A stretch of DNA of 64,000 bases. It comes from Tilletia caries (lineage: Eukaryota > Basidiomycota > Exobasidiomycetes > Tilletiales > Tilletiaceae). The notes under the pieces were generated by a model that saw nothing but the letters and a program-made list of their open reading frames with translations, did no database searches and was not told the origin of the DNA. Both the position numbers and the translations under genes were made by a program. Shown here piece after piece: positions 51,209 through 63,235 of this stretch (position 1 is its first letter; the number at the start of each line of letters is the position of its first letter). Location: positions 868,001-932,000 of the forward strand of contig JALUTQ010000032.1 in the NCBI GenBank assembly GCA_032718865.1, in the 5' to 3' direction.

Positions 51209-52852
51209 AATCACTCATCTAATTATCACCGAACGTTGCAACGAATTACGAAACGTTAACGTCCTTCTCACCACTTACTGACCACCACTGACCTCTTACC
51301 CACCCACCTTATGTACTACTACTTGACCTTTCCGAACGAAGTGCGAGTATAGAGCAACGCTATTTTACAGGCTGGTACCTTACTTACTGCAGTCTGCTTT
51401 GCGACGCTGAGCCGGACAGCATGAGACTTGATTGGAGCGCGTTGCGTCCTACATATACTGCCTGCCTCCAAACGTCCCGAGACCCAATATGTGCCAGATC
51501 ATCTGCCTTGGACATTATTATTTCCCTTGGGTGCCATATATTGCTTGTTTGCCTGCCTGCCTTGCTTCTGCGGTCCGCCGTCCGCCTCGCTGCCTTTGCA
51601 GGGCAATTCACTCGTCCTCCTCGCGTCCTGCTGGCTGCCTTGGCCGACATGCTTCCGTCTTTTAAATTTCTTCTTTTTTCTAAAGCCTCGAGGGCTGTCA
51701 AGCGTCAAGCGTCAAGAGGCAAGAGGCAAGGGTTCCACACCTTGGACCCTGTGGGAAGAGCTCTGCAGACGTCAAGGTAAGCGCTGCGACCGACAGTCAC
51801 GGGATCTTCTAGGCTCCCAGCCCATGGACCAGGAGTCCAGCAACATAGATTCTGCGCCAGGAGCCTTCGTCCCGCTCTTGCGTTCTTCTCCCTGTTTTCC
51901 ATTTCTCGTCTGCACTTCATCGCTCAGCAGCGCTCAGCCGTCAGCAGAGCCGCTTGGACCCTGTCTCTCCATGTTGAACATCTCACGACGGGAAGGTTGA
52001 AGGAGCAACAATTCATTGATGGAGATTTAAAACGCTCACAAGGCCCACAGAGGGTTGTCCACCATGATCGAGGTCGGACCCTGTACAGGAGCTTTGCATT
52101 CCTGCTAATCTCCGTGCGGTCTGTATTGACATGACCAGGTAGGCTTTTATTGTCCAGTCATTACTCTCTCAAAATAATCTCCCGCGGAGCAGGAGGTCGT
52201 CCTTATTCTTCTGCGCACGGCTCCTTTTGTCGGAGTGGCTTCATCGCTGCCTCAGGCGCTCAGAAAGGGTGTCGAAAGTGGGGCAAGCGGCCGATAGCCT
52301 TTTGATCGCGAGGGACAAGGCAAGAGTTTAGGATCCGACCCCGACTCAATGTATGTCCACGGACGCATGGACCCGTACCCAGCAGCAGTGCCCCAGGAGT
52401 GCCCCTCAGTATAGCTGAAGAAAGGGAAGGAGAAAGCCTCTTTGAGCGCAGCGGACTGCCTGAACCTTCAAGATGCTCAGGAAAAGCGCGACCTTTAGTA
52501 TAGGCAAAGGCCGGAATTGGGATTGGATTTCGAACCCCCTTCCTCGCCCGGAGGCAGAAGATGTTGCCCTGATCGGACAAGGAATGCGGAGCAGCGTGCG
52601 TGGCGAGCTTGGATTCCCACTCCTCCGGCGTCGTGCGTGGAAGCTCCTGTTACCTGTACGTGCTCTCCCTTGTTCTGATGATCGCCCAGCTCCCGCCGGA
52701 GTCCCGTCGTGAGGGCCTGAAACAACGCAACAAACAGATCGTGAGACGGAGCCGCCCCATTTCGAGAGACCACCCCAAGCAACATCTTCGATCCCAAGCC
52801 AGGACTAGAGCACCAACCAGCCCGAGCCCTCCCGCATCCCTGCCTATTATGC
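51209..52852. other. Right flank of the mobile island, no supported gene
   Basis: About 1.6 kb with only domain-free open frames; a small direct repeat (GTCAAGCGTCAAGCGTCAAGAGG region) lies at about 51698-51730. Confidence 0.5.
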
Positions 52853-55504
52853 CTACTCGCCAACACCAGCAGGGAAAGCACCAGACCTCGCCATCCCTCC
52901 ACCTCGCCCCCCGCGAAAGCGCGCCGACGAGCCCCGCTTCTCCTTCTGCCGCGCACCGCGATTCGAGCCGCTGTGCTGGCCTCTACCGGCGCCTGAGCCC
53001 GAACCCGAGTTCGAAGGAGGTGGTCCTCCACTGCTCGCATCACCGCTGCCGCCGCCTGCGCCGCCACGACCGCGCGAACCTCCTCCTCCGCGAAGCACAC
53101 GTCCGCCCCGACCCCGATCAGGTCCAAAGCGCCGTGCTCCGTCAGCGTCTTCTCCATCGCCGTCGTCCTGACCACCCGCGGTTACGGGCGCTGGTCGCGG
53201 CCGATTTGGATTGGGCCCAAGAAGATCCGTCGATCGAGCGAGTAGCTTGTCCTTTCGTGGCTGTTCATTATTTTCGGATGAAAGAAGCCAATCGAGTTGG
53301 ATGAGCAACGATAGAGAAAAGGAACATCCGAGGGCTGAAGAAAAGACAAGCAGGGAGAAGACACTCACATTACGCTCAAACATCGTACCCCAACTCTCGA
53401 CCAACCCATGATCCCAGACCTTCCCACTCTCCCGCTCCAAGTCCGCAAACAACCGTCGCCGCACACCAGCGAGCGCATGGTTGCCCTTCCTGAGCGCCGG
53501 ATCGCGCGCAAAGAGTCCCGCGCCGTGTTGGGAGTAGTACTGCGTCAGCACCCGTTCCGCCGCTCGTTCTCCCGCTGACGAGGCCGAGGACGTGGAGGTT
53601 TCCGTTGCAGTCGTGTTTCGTCCTGACGCGGGAGGCACAGCTCCAGCCGTCGAGGGTCCACCGGCCGAATTGACATCTGCATCCTCCTCCTCACTCTCAT
53701 CCTCAATCTTCCTCCTCCACTCCCTCGCACTCGGCACAGCAGCCGTACTCCTCCCACTCCCGCCGCCTGTTTGGGCAAGGGACGTCGTCATCCCCCTCCT
53801 TCCCACCCAATCCATCCCCCCACCATTCCGGGCGGTATAGGCCTCATCATCCTCCTGGGCAACAGGTTCGAGCTCTTCTTCAAATCCAGCCTCGCGGATC
53901 CGCCCGCCGTCCAAGTCCCACTCTTCTTCCTCTTCCTCCCTCTCCTGCGCCGCCACGCGCGCCAGGACGCTCGCTTTGAGGTCGGAGGGGATCGAGTGCA
54001 ATCCGCGACCCGCTGTGGCTGTGGTGCTGGTGCTGGTGTCCAAGGACGGGATGTCAGCTTTGTATCGGAACTTGCTCACATCAAGCGGGTCATCGTCGAA
54101 GATGTTCGCGCGACGCGTGCGCACGATGGACGCAGGCGGCTCGTACGGTTGTAAATCGGGTGCATCTCCTTCCTCTTCCTCTCCGTCTTCCATCTCCTGC
54201 TCCTCGTCGACTTCGACATCACTGTTAGACTCGAGCAAGAGGTCAATCACTTGCTCCGCCGTCTTTGCAGCTGCGTATTTGGGCCGTTGAAGCCGTCTTG
54301 CGAGACTTGGTGTGTCGAGGTGGGGTAAAACGGATCGAACAGTGGCCAGGATCTCGGGGTCAACAGGTATCGATACCGACACCGCTGGCGCACTACCCCT
54401 TGTCGTGGTCATTGCCCTCTGCTTGCCCTTGGCGCCGCTAGGTGCAACATGAGACCTTTTCTTCGTTCGCTGCTGGAGTGCAAGGATGAGATCTTCAGGT
54501 GTCGCGAGATCGGAGACGGACGAGGAGGAGGCATTCTTCTTGAGCGCAACCATGAGTTCGTCCCATGCCACTTCCGAATTAGTGAGGAAGCGAGCCCGCA
54601 GGACGTCGACGATATTTGTGCTATGGCCGCTCTTTGCTGATGCTGCTGCTGCGCTTCCGAGGTGGGCGACGAGATCGGCCACAGCCGAGTGTCCTGATGT
54701 AGGAGGGCAGAGGAGGACGAGGGCCAGTGCGGCATCTCGGACGTGCGTCTGCGCAGCTTCGTGCGCAGCGCCTGCCAGAGCGCCCGTAGCAGAGAACGAA
54801 AGAGCGGGCAAGATCACATCATGCAAGGTCCCCAAATCGCGGGCCAGTTCACGAAGCGCTGCGGTGTACGGTTCGTCCGAGCGCGAGGACGCGGGTACGA
54901 CGGGCAAGGCACGGAGGAGAAGAGCGAGGAGCCGAGTACGTCTCTGGATCTCCACAAGCACCACAGCGCCGTCCGAACGCTGCTGCTGGGTTTGGAAGGG
55001 CTGCAGCACCGCGCTCTGCAAGCTGACGTGCACGGCCTGTAGGATCTCCGCCGCGAGGTGCGGGTCGATCAAGGAACGCAGAGCCGCTCGGAGTTTGGCA
55101 GCGATGCCCTTCTGTGAGGTTTGGTGGAGTGTGCCGATTGAGACGGCGAGGTCGATGAGGGAGGGTGTTCCCGGTAGCAAGGTCCGCGCGAGGGAAGGGT
55201 CGCCCCTGCCCAATGCTCTCGAAAGCACAACGGCCAAAGCGCCCAACATCCTCGCTGCCCCAACTTCTTCCTCCTCTAGCCCAGAATCATTGCTGGCGGG
55301 TGGTGAAGAAATCGAGCTCCTGCAAAGTTCGGCGTGGGCGAGGTTGGTGAGTGTGAGTCGAACGGCGGTGCCGATGGCTTGGCCGTGCTGGAGGAGGATC
55401 TGTGCGAGGGTCGAGGGGTCAAGGTGGGAGAGGCGGGTGAGGACGTCAGTGCATGAGGACATGGCAGCGTCGGCATGACTGCTATCGTTGGTGCTCCTTG
55501 TCAT
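52853..55504 (-). CDS. CUE-domain protein, ASCC2/Cue3-like
   Basis: Exon 1 (55504-53369) and exon 2 (53260-52853) are separated by a 108-base intron (GTGAGT...AACAG), giving about 847 residues. The N-terminal half is an alpha-helical region rich in Leu and Ala. A CUE ubiquitin-binding domain follows (VDPEILATVRSVLPHL ... EQVIDLLLE). Then comes an acidic linker with NIFDDDPLDVSKFRYKAD, the conserved block of the ASCC2/Cue3 family, and an RGG-rich C-terminus (RGRGGRVLRGGGG). Cue3/ASCC2 acts with the Slh1/ASCC3 helicase in clearing stalled ribosomes; assignment from family knowledge. Ordinary host gene. Confidence 0.8.
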   Translation of the reverse strand: MTRSTNDSSHADAAMSSCTDVLTRLSHLDPSTLAQILLQHGQAIGTAVRLTLTNLAHAELCRSSISSPPASNDSGLEEEEVGAARMLGALAVVLSRALGRGDPSLARTLLPGTPSLIDLAVSIGTLHQTSQKGIAAKLRAALRSLIDPHLAAEILQAVHVSLQSAVLQPFQTQQQRSDGAVVLVEIQRRTRLLALLLRALPVVPASSRSDEPYTAALRELARDLGTLHDVILPALSFSATGALAGAAHEAAQTHVRDAALALVLLCPPTSGHSAVADLVAHLGSAAAASAKSGHSTNIVDVLRARFLTNSEVAWDELMVALKKNASSSSVSDLATPEDLILALQQRTKKRSHVAPSGAKGKQRAMTTTRGSAPAVSVSIPVDPEILATVRSVLPHLDTPSLARRLQRPKYAAAKTAEQVIDLLLESNSDVEVDEEQEMEDGEEEEGDAPDLQPYEPPASIVRTRRANIFDDDPLDVSKFRYKADIPSLDTSTSTTATAGRGLHSIPSDLKASVLARVAAQEREEEEEEWDLDGGRIREAGFEEELEPVAQEDDEAYTARNGGGMDWVGRRGMTTSLAQTGGGSGRSTAAVPSAREWRRKIEDESEEEDADVNSAGGPSTAGAVPPASGRNTTATETSTSSASSAGERAAERVLTQYYSQHGAGLFARDPALRKGNHALAGVRRRLFADLERESGKVWDHGLVESWGTMFERNVSVFSLLVFSSALGCSFSLSLLIQLDWLLSSENNEQPRKDKLLARSTDLLGPNPNRPRPAPVTAGGQDDGDGEDADGARRFGPDRGRGGRVLRGGGGSRGRGGAGGGSGDASSGGPPPSNSGSGSGAGRGQHSGSNRGARQKEKRGSSARFRGGRGGGMARSGAFPAGVGE

Positions 55505-55695
55505 CGTGCCAGGTCTGCCGATTCGGGAGCAGGTGGTGGTTCGCAGTCAGCAAGAGAAAGTTTGGAAGGGTGGACTTCTCGGCTGCAGCGCTCAGACCAC
55601 TCCGACCTTTCCCATACACACACACACAGCATGACAAGATGTTTGTCAGAATGTAAAGTGATGGCAAGCTGTTGTTTCTGTTCTGTATTGGAGAT

Positions 55696-56332
55696 CTACA
55701 TGATGATGCAGCCCCCGCCCGACTTGGAGTCTGAGCCGGACTTGCGACCGCGCTCCCGGTGGACCTCGGCCAGAAGCTCTTGTACGCCACGAAGGTTCGT
55801 GGCGGACCGGTTTCCATCCCAATCGACCTGAGCGTGAAGTAAATCATCGCGAGTAACCAGGCGAGAGAGATAGAGGTGCAAATCAAAGTCAGGAACTTAG
55901 ACACATATGTAGACATTTGAAGAGAAAAGAAAGAAAGAAACTCACGAGCAAGACATCATTTGCGAGATCGTCGGTCTTGAGGCCCAGCTGGACGGCGTTC
56001 TCCCTGGATACATTCCCCAGCTTGACGGTATCCCTGATGGTGCGAAGCTGGTCGGAAGTGGGGTCCGATTCTACGACTTCGATGTCGTAGAGGGAGGAGT
56101 AAGTAGAGTCGTTCGGACTGGCGGCTGCCTCGCGGAGGTACCGGTCCACCTCGGACTCGTTGCTTGATTGTGATGGGGCGGGTACATTTGAAGCCGAGTT
56201 TGAATTGTCCGCCGCGGGTACGTTTGCGATGGGTGGCGGTGGTTTGCGTGCGGCTGCTTTTATGAGGGCCAGAGCGCGTTGGGAGGCGGGATTGGAAGGG
56301 TCATGGCTGGCGATCGGGTGGCAAGGCGGCAA
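55696..56332 (-). CDS. Fmp46/DUF1687-like thioredoxin-fold protein with C-terminal CaaX box
   Basis: Exon 56332-55946 reads SSLYDIEVVESDPTSDQLRT and NAVQLGLKTDDLANDVLL; after a GT-AG intron, the exon from 55827 gives VDWDGNRSATNLRGVQELL and ends CIIM-stop at 55696. The order EVVE-x-PTSDQLRTI then VDW-x-GR-like then helix resembles fungal Fmp46-type redox proteins. The frame stays open 5' of 56332 for about 60 bases without ATG, so the true start is in an upstream exon. The terminal CIIM is a prenylation motif, unusual for this family. Moderate confidence in the family, high that it is coding. Confidence 0.5.
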
Positions 56333-56394
56333 GAAAGGATCGAGGACAGGGCGGGGAACGGAAGCAAGATGGGGAGCATAAATGGAGTCAGCTC

Positions 56395-57729
56395 AAGGCC
56401 TCGGCGCAAGGAACGAGTGCGACATTGGAGGGATGGCTCACAAGATGCTGATCAGTGGTTTACCAAGGTGGAATCGGAAACTCATGGTGGGAAATCAGAG
56501 CTTTCAATGGGCGAAAATATGTAAGGCAGCGATATCGGGTGGAAGTGCGAGAGCAGAGTCGCGAGTGGAGCAGCTGCAACGCTTCAAACCAGGTCGATGA
56601 TACCTTCACTTGGAGGCGATGTTGATGTTGAACTGATGATGAGCAGGTGGTCCATGGTCCGAGCGGCGAAGGTGTTGATGTAGCTGAACTCGACTGGAAG
56701 CCGAGATGAGGAGGGCGACCCGGTCGTGCGGTGGCGCTTGGAATGGATTATCTAATCAAACACCGCAATCTAAGCATCTCATACGGCTACTTCCTGCCTG
56801 CTGCTTGCGGGCCGGGGGGAGGAAGTCAAGCAAGTACAAGTGATAACGAGACCGAGGCAGTCGGTGGGACATGGGACATGGGACAACCGGACAAGGCAGG
56901 GACTGGACTCAGGGATGGGCGTCGCCGCAAGCGGGAAACCGATCATGGAACAGGGAGAAGGTCTCAAAAGGTTGAAGCTGGAAGCTTGTTCCGACACCCC
57001 CCAACCAGTCTCAGCCCTTGAAGAAGAGGGAACGTATGTACATACAACGGAGGAATATGGAATACGAGTCAGGCACAGCTCCCTTACTGGTCGCTGAGCG
57101 CTGAGCGCTGGGTGTGCGTGCGAGTTGCGACGGCCCTTGTGAACGACGATGTGGAACTGTGGAAACTGGAAATGAAGGTGAGGAAGTAGTAAGTGTAGTG
57201 CGGAGGCAATGAATCGAGCAGAACTAATTTAGCAAGAAAAATGGTCTGATGTGCGCACAGTGCGAATGCGAAGGGCTGGTTATTGACAAGTTGTCATGAG
57301 CCATCACCGCATCACCTGCTACTGCTGCCCTCATCTCGCCCTTCTTCTAGAATACGGTCCTGTCTTTATTGCTGCTGGCCAGCTTCCTTCCACCACCCAG
57401 CGCTTCCCTCCTTTCCCCCGTCTCTCTCTTCTCTCCGTTCCAACTTCCCATTCCAGGCATCTCCGCTAAGTGGCAGACAAATAATAATCGGACGGCCTCT
57501 ACGTTGCACCCTGCACGTCTCAAGGTTTTCCTCCCTCTCTCTCTCTTACGGCGAAGGGGTGAGTTCAGGATCCCACCACCCCCTGGTCGTCGCAAAGGCG
57601 CGAGATTCTGGCGACCTCTCACCTCCGTGCATTCTTTTTCCTCAGATACATACCTACATTCCTCACCGTCATTGCGCCCCAGCCGCTTATTAACATACAT
57701 ACTCCTCAGTCCTCAAACGTGCCGCAATC
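56395..57729. other. Intergenic, likely divergent promoter region
   Basis: No convincing coding frame apart from a possible first exon of the minus-strand neighbour. CT-rich tract at 57530-57550 leads into the plus-strand gene. Confidence 0.4.
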
Positions 57730-60270
57730 ATGGCCGCCATTCCATACGCCTCCGCTTCATCCAGGCCCGTGCCAGCCTTCAGTATCCCCTTCCGCTCCAT
57801 CATCTCCTCCTCCTCATTTTCCTCCAGCAGCAGCAGCAACAGCGGCAATCAACGAACGCCCAGTCCATCAGCAACACCCTCCACCCCTCCGCTTTCGACC
57901 AGCCATCGGCATTCGACCTACCTGGCCCCGCCATACTTCTCCTCAGCAACGAGCTCCAACTCGACTTCAACACCGGCACCGCTCTCAGCCTACGACCAAG
58001 GCCGTCGACACAGTGTCGTCCTTCCTCAGGAACAGCAACAACAACAGCAGCAGCAGCAGGAACAGGAACAACTACAGCCCCATCCGATGCTCTACAGTGC
58101 CGGAAGACGATCCCGCCGAGCCGCCCGCGGACCCGAGGTCTCCTCCGGCGGTCGCAGGACAGGCGGCCGGGACATCGACGACATGACCGACGCCGAGCTC
58201 CGTGCCCTCGACCACGCAGAACAGCAGGGCCGACACTTTCCGGCTCCACCTCCACCTCCTGCATCTGCACCACCGGTATCGAGCACTCAGGGAATGATGA
58301 CCTCGCTCGCTGGAGTTGGTGGGAACATCGCCCAGGGACGGACGAGCGACTCGAGCGACTTACCGGCTTATTTTGTCGATCCTAGTTTACCTCAGTACGA
58401 ATATCGCGCGCGGCCCGTTTGGTCAACGGATTATCCTTCCGAAGCGTCTCCTCCTTCGTCGTCGTCCTTCTATCTCACAGACGCAACTTCGACGTCGGCG
58501 GGAGGAGTGGCCGCACCGTCGTATAGTTACGCACCCTCGCCGTTTGCGATGTCGTCCACAGCAGGGACGGCGGTGGTAGGGCCTGCTTCAGTACGAGGGA
58601 CACCTTTCCCGTCCTCGCCGCCTCAGATCCAGGTCACAGCGTCGGTAGCAGGTGTGCCTTCCACGCCGGAACGTCGGATCCTCGGCTTGCCCAATCGCAA
58701 CTCTCCGCCCGTGCCTCCGCGCTCGTTACCGAATACGACGGGCTTGAGCGTCCTGAGGGGGTCGTCTCTGCTCGCTCACTCTGCCGCTACGGCTGCGGCT
58801 GCGGCTGCTGCAGCTGGCTGGTCGTCTTCATCATCGTCATCATCATTAGGGATGAGTGGGATAAGGGATGATCGGGAGGATGGGCCTGGTCTGTCGATGA
58901 TGGTCAATGGAGGTGCAAGTGTGGGGAGGACGGCGGTGCCGCCGCCTGCGTATGAGGAGCAGGATAGTAGTGCTCGACGAGGTTCGGCTCCGTTGTTACT
59001 CGGCCGAGCTCAGATGGAGTCTACGAGCATCGATTCGGTCGCTACCATCACCGTCGGGATGCCTTCCTCGGCGAGTGTGCCGTCGATGTCGATTTCCAGC
59101 TCGGGCAGTGGCAGCGGCAGCGGGTCTGCAGCTGCCGCCGTGGGCACTGGTACTGGCAATGCTCAACCACCCCTACTCGTCCCCTTCGTCCCGACGCGCT
59201 CGGTCTCCCTGCCCGGATCCAGCTTGCCCAGTGTGCAATCTGCGATGGCTGCGACGGCCGCTGTCCGGAATCGTACGGTACTTCGCTCCTCTATGTTGAC
59301 GTCGTCACCTGTGACGATGGGTGCGGACGAGGAGGATGTGGATGTGGATGAGGGCGTGCCGGGATTACAATCAAGGGATGAGGAAGAGCTGGAGATGATG
59401 GAGGAGATTCTGCAGTCGACTACGACTTTATCATCATCACCCGTCCGAGCTGTGCTGGGTGTCTCGACTTCAACTGCCAGTCCTCCCTGCAGTACGAATA
59501 CGAGCCCGCGGACGCCTACGTCGGCGAACATCCATCAAGCCCCTTTACCCTCTCCTCCGCACAGCGCCACCTCCTCCGCCTTGTACCCGTCCTCCTCCTC
59601 CTTCTCGCCGAGCACGACCCGTCGGCCCATCTCACAGCTCATTACCCCCTTTTCGGCTGTAGGCGCTACTCCTCCTTCTCCGCTCTCTGGGCTGGCTTGG
59701 GACTTTGGGTTGGGGTACCCCTCTGCTAGCCCGGGTTCGAGCCCGAGTGCGAGATTGTCAGTCTCGAATGCGGCTTTTGCGTTTGGTAGAGCGCAGGAGG
59801 ATGTTGCTCGGTTTGGAGGAGGAGGAGGAGGGGGAAGCGTGGCCCACCCGCCGATCCCGTCGGAGCGGAGGTCCAGTCGGGCTGTGGGGAGACATATGCG
59901 CGTGGCGACCAGTGTGCTCTCCCCCTCTCTCTCGTCCTCCACCGCCACCACTGACAATAACGGCCAATCAAGTCGACCCAACGCCGCTCCTATGACCCTC
60001 CCCAGACGCTCAGCGAGCCGCACCCGCAGCCGGACACCGCTGTCGATGTATGAAGGTACATCGGCGGCGGCGGCTGATTCGACGAACGCGGCGCAGACGC
60101 AGGCACAGGCACAGGCGGCTGCGGTGGCGTTGTTTGGGCTGAGTGCGAGGGAGTGGGCGATGAGGCTTGCTTGGTTGGGGGAGCAGGAGGGGGAGGGTGC
60201 TGGGTCTGGATCTGCGGGTGGGACGGGTGCGGGTGCGTCGCGGCGGAGTGCGAGCGTTTCGGCGTTGTAA
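57730..60270 (+). CDS. Long low-complexity protein, function unknown
   Basis: Intact 846-residue frame. Very rich in Ser, Pro, Ala and Gly with polyglutamine (about residues 100-110), Ala and Ser runs. More ordered islands: RDIDDMTDAELRALDHAEQQ, DLPAYFVDPSLPQYEYRARP, the PPxY-type motif PPPAYEEQ (possible WW-domain ligand for Rsp5-type ligases), and a C-terminal helix FGLSAREWAMRLAWLGEQ. No catalytic domain. Codon use and length support a real gene; probably a disordered adaptor or regulator. Confidence 0.7.
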   Translation: MAAIPYASASSRPVPAFSIPFRSIISSSSFSSSSSSNSGNQRTPSPSATPSTPPLSTSHRHSTYLAPPYFSSATSSNSTSTPAPLSAYDQGRRHSVVLPQEQQQQQQQQQEQEQLQPHPMLYSAGRRSRRAARGPEVSSGGRRTGGRDIDDMTDAELRALDHAEQQGRHFPAPPPPPASAPPVSSTQGMMTSLAGVGGNIAQGRTSDSSDLPAYFVDPSLPQYEYRARPVWSTDYPSEASPPSSSSFYLTDATSTSAGGVAAPSYSYAPSPFAMSSTAGTAVVGPASVRGTPFPSSPPQIQVTASVAGVPSTPERRILGLPNRNSPPVPPRSLPNTTGLSVLRGSSLLAHSAATAAAAAAAAGWSSSSSSSSLGMSGIRDDREDGPGLSMMVNGGASVGRTAVPPPAYEEQDSSARRGSAPLLLGRAQMESTSIDSVATITVGMPSSASVPSMSISSSGSGSGSGSAAAAVGTGTGNAQPPLLVPFVPTRSVSLPGSSLPSVQSAMAATAAVRNRTVLRSSMLTSSPVTMGADEEDVDVDEGVPGLQSRDEEELEMMEEILQSTTTLSSSPVRAVLGVSTSTASPPCSTNTSPRTPTSANIHQAPLPSPPHSATSSALYPSSSSFSPSTTRRPISQLITPFSAVGATPPSPLSGLAWDFGLGYPSASPGSSPSARLSVSNAAFAFGRAQEDVARFGGGGGGGSVAHPPIPSERRSSRAVGRHMRVATSVLSPSLSSSTATTDNNGQSSRPNAAPMTLPRRSASRTRSRTPLSMYEGTSAAAADSTNAAQTQAQAQAAAVALFGLSAREWAMRLAWLGEQEGEGAGSGSAGGTGAGASRRSASVSAL

Positions 60271-61446
60271 AGGCTCGCCCTGCGGTTGGACACCATGGAC
60301 GGCCAGGCCTGGCCTTTCCTGCGCCGGCCTCTTTCTGCGAACACTAGGGACTTCGGAGAGGATCAGCTGGGCCGACCCTCTCTCTCCACCGGCCAGCCTC
60401 ACCCATCACGGCCTGTGACTAGGAACCCCGGACACTTGCTACACCAATCATTCTTATCGTCAACGCTCTTTCTTTGTGCCCTTGCGTACCGCTTAACATT
60501 ATCACATACACAATCATTTCGGTTTCCTCATCATCATCAGCCGCCCTCACCGCCTACACAATCTGCTCACTGCTGTCTGGACTCTGGAGCATACTGCATA
60601 GCAATCTGACCTCGTTGAACTTATCATTATACACATCCCCGTGTTGCGTGCCTGCCTCGTGCTCCATGCTGCCGCCTGGCTGCATGGTCCTTTGGCGACG
60701 TGCCTGGGCGAGACGCAGGAACGCGGTTCACCACGTTGCCACCTGCATGGGGGCTGATATCCGTCCCGGCGTCTTGGCCGGGCGCTGAGAGTCAGTAGTA
60801 CATAGTGGTTCCTTCAGGGCAGGCTGAGGAGCTCGGCAGCAGCAGCGGAGGGCGCGGAAGACGATCCGCGCCGAGTCAGTGCTGCCGGCATTTGGCTCGG
60901 GAACGCGCATTTGTGTGAGAAAGCGAGATCACGATGGTTGTGCACGTCCCCTCTCTTTCCTCCTCCTCGCTTCCGTCTCTCCTTTTGTGAGATGTGAGTC
61001 CTGGGTGAGCTTCTTCGGTCTTCCAAGTCGACCTCGGCACGCAGCGTACAACTGATTACTCACTGACAGTGACGACGTGGGAAGAAGCGGGCCTGTGCAG
61101 TGTGTACATATCATCCTTTTTGCCGACTCGCCGCTCCACCTCTCGCCTCTCGCCGCGGACGCACTCCCACTGACTGCTGCCAGGAACTTGCAATCTCGGA
61201 CCTGAAATTCAAACCAGCGCTTCGGGCAACAAAACCTGCTCGCCTCCTTCCCTCCTGCTCCAGCCTCCAGCCTCCCGCCCACCACCACCTCCTGAGCAAA
61301 TTCTTCACCGCTGCCAATACATACTGTACATGTGAGCGCACCACATACTTCACTTCTCCAGCGATCTCCAGTCGGTTTTTGAATCTGACCGTCTCTTCGT
61401 TCCCCTCCACCCAGCTTCTACACTCGTTCCCTTCCTCACCGCCAAC
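60271..61446. other. Intergenic region, no supported gene
   Basis: About 1.2 kb holding the terminator of the low-complexity gene and promoter of the dehydrogenase gene; CT-rich leader near 61240-61440. Confidence 0.5.
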
Positions 61447-62886
61447 ATGATCCAATCACGGTCCGCCATCAGAGCAGCCTCCTCTGCCGCCGCACTCGCC
61501 ACGCGCACCCCAACAGTAGTAGCATCAGCTGCACCCTCCGCATCAAGATTGCTCTCCTCTCGCGCTTCTCCCGCACCAACAGCACGGACATCAGCATCAG
61601 CATACAAGAACGCACGGTCCATTCAGACCACACCATGGGCAAACGAAGTCGACAAACCCTCACACGCCTCCACACAAGACCACGTCATTCCGTGCGTATC
61701 TCTCTCCTCACCGCGTCTCACAATTATACGCGATCATGCTGGTCTGACACGATCTTACTTATCTGCGCGCCTGGAAATACAGCTACCCTGAAGATCACGA
61801 GCGTGACCCTACCGACGTCGGCCACTCCACCACCGGCGGCAAAGTCGGCCCACACACCAAACGAACCCTCGCCTCGTTATCCATGGACGGCAAAGTATGC
61901 GTCGTCACCGGCGCAGCACGCGGTCTCGGAAACCTCATCGCCCGCACCTTTGTCGAGTCAGGCTCCAGCACCGTCGCCATCCTCGACCTGAACGCCAAGG
62001 AATCCGTCGAAGCGGCCAAGGACATCGAGCAGTGGTTCCTCGAGCACGGCTCCGTCGCACCGGGCGAACTCGCTGTCGAAGGTTTCGGCTGCGACGTCTC
62101 CAACGAGGACGATGTCATTCGCGTGATGGACGATGTGAAGAAGCGCTTTGGCCGGATTGACGTCGTCGTCAACTCTGCGGGTATCGTAGAGAACTTCCCG
62201 GCGACGCAGTACCCGACTCACAAGATGAAGAAGCTCTTTGATATCAATATCAATGGGTCGTACTACGTCGCACGCGAGGCTGGCAAGCACATGCTTGCTG
62301 ATAACATCAAGGGATCCATCATTCTCATCGCGTCCATGAGTGCAGGTGTGGTCAACGTTCCCCAGCCCCAGGCTCCCTACAACGCTTCCAAGGGTAAGTT
62401 TCTCTCCTTCTCCTCAACTTTGTTCTGATTCGATGTGTGAATCCTGGAACTTAACGACGCGTCTCCGATCACACACAGCCGCCGTCCGACACCTGGCGTC
62501 CTCCATGGCAGTAGAATGGGCCAAGGCCGGCATCCGAGTGAACTCCCTCTCGCCCGGCTACATGCTCACCTCCCTCACCCGTACCATCCTCGAGGCCAGT
62601 CCGGCCGGCAAGGAGCTCAAGGCGACCTGGGAGAACTTGACACCGATGGGTCGGATGGGCGAGCCGGAGGACCTGAAGGGCGCGGCGATCTATCTCGCCT
62701 CGGACGCGTCGAGCTTTACGACGGGCACGGATCTGCTTGTTGACGGTGGTTATGTGAGTATCAGGGATCTCCCTTCCGTTCCTCGCCCCGGAGGCGCGGG
62801 GGGTGAGCCACTTCCGAGTTGGCGCAAGCCGCTGACCTACCATTGTCCTCCTCCCCCATATTTTCACAAAACAGACCGCGACGTAA
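61447..62886 (+). CDS. Mitochondrial short-chain dehydrogenase, arabinitol/sorbose-reductase-like
   Basis: Four exons (61447-61691, 61783-62393, 62479-62753, 62875-62886) with GT-AG introns give 380 residues ending DGGYTAT. The N-terminal ~70 residues are rich in Arg, Ser and Ala without acids, a mitochondrial presequence. The classical SDR fold follows: cofactor motif TGAARGLG (124-131), NSAG (212-215), catalytic Ser266, and Tyr281-x3-Lys285 in YNASK. Asp in AILDLN after strand 2 suggests NAD(H) preference. Closest by pattern to fungal D-arabinitol dehydrogenases and sorbose reductases; the exact substrate is not determined. The tiny last exon is only four codons including stop. Confidence 0.85.
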
Positions 62887-63235
62887 ATTTCGGACACGTC
62901 GTTCACAAGCCCGCATACACGGACAACACGGACAAGTCGCGTCACAATTCATTCTCTCCTTACGAAATCTTCCATATCTTTCTGGGCTCAAGGGCACCCC
63001 TATTTCCTTTCATCCCGATTCGACCCAGCACAGAAAACGTCAGCATGATGTGGGGAGGGAAACTGGGAAACACGCGTTTGCCTTCGGCCCATGTCTCGGA
63101 AAGGGCTGTCCTTTCCTCATCTAGACACGCGTGTGCTCGCACTTCCGCTTGACTCCTGTTTCTGGCCGTCTCCTGCTACTCGTATTTCATCATCTCTCCT
63201 TTTGAATCCATCTTAACGAGTCTCTTCGCAACTTC

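Noticed and set aside
51428..52000. 190-residue Cys/Leu-rich open frame right of the island
   Set aside because: No start context, domain or splice support; composition matches the surrounding CT-rich DNA.
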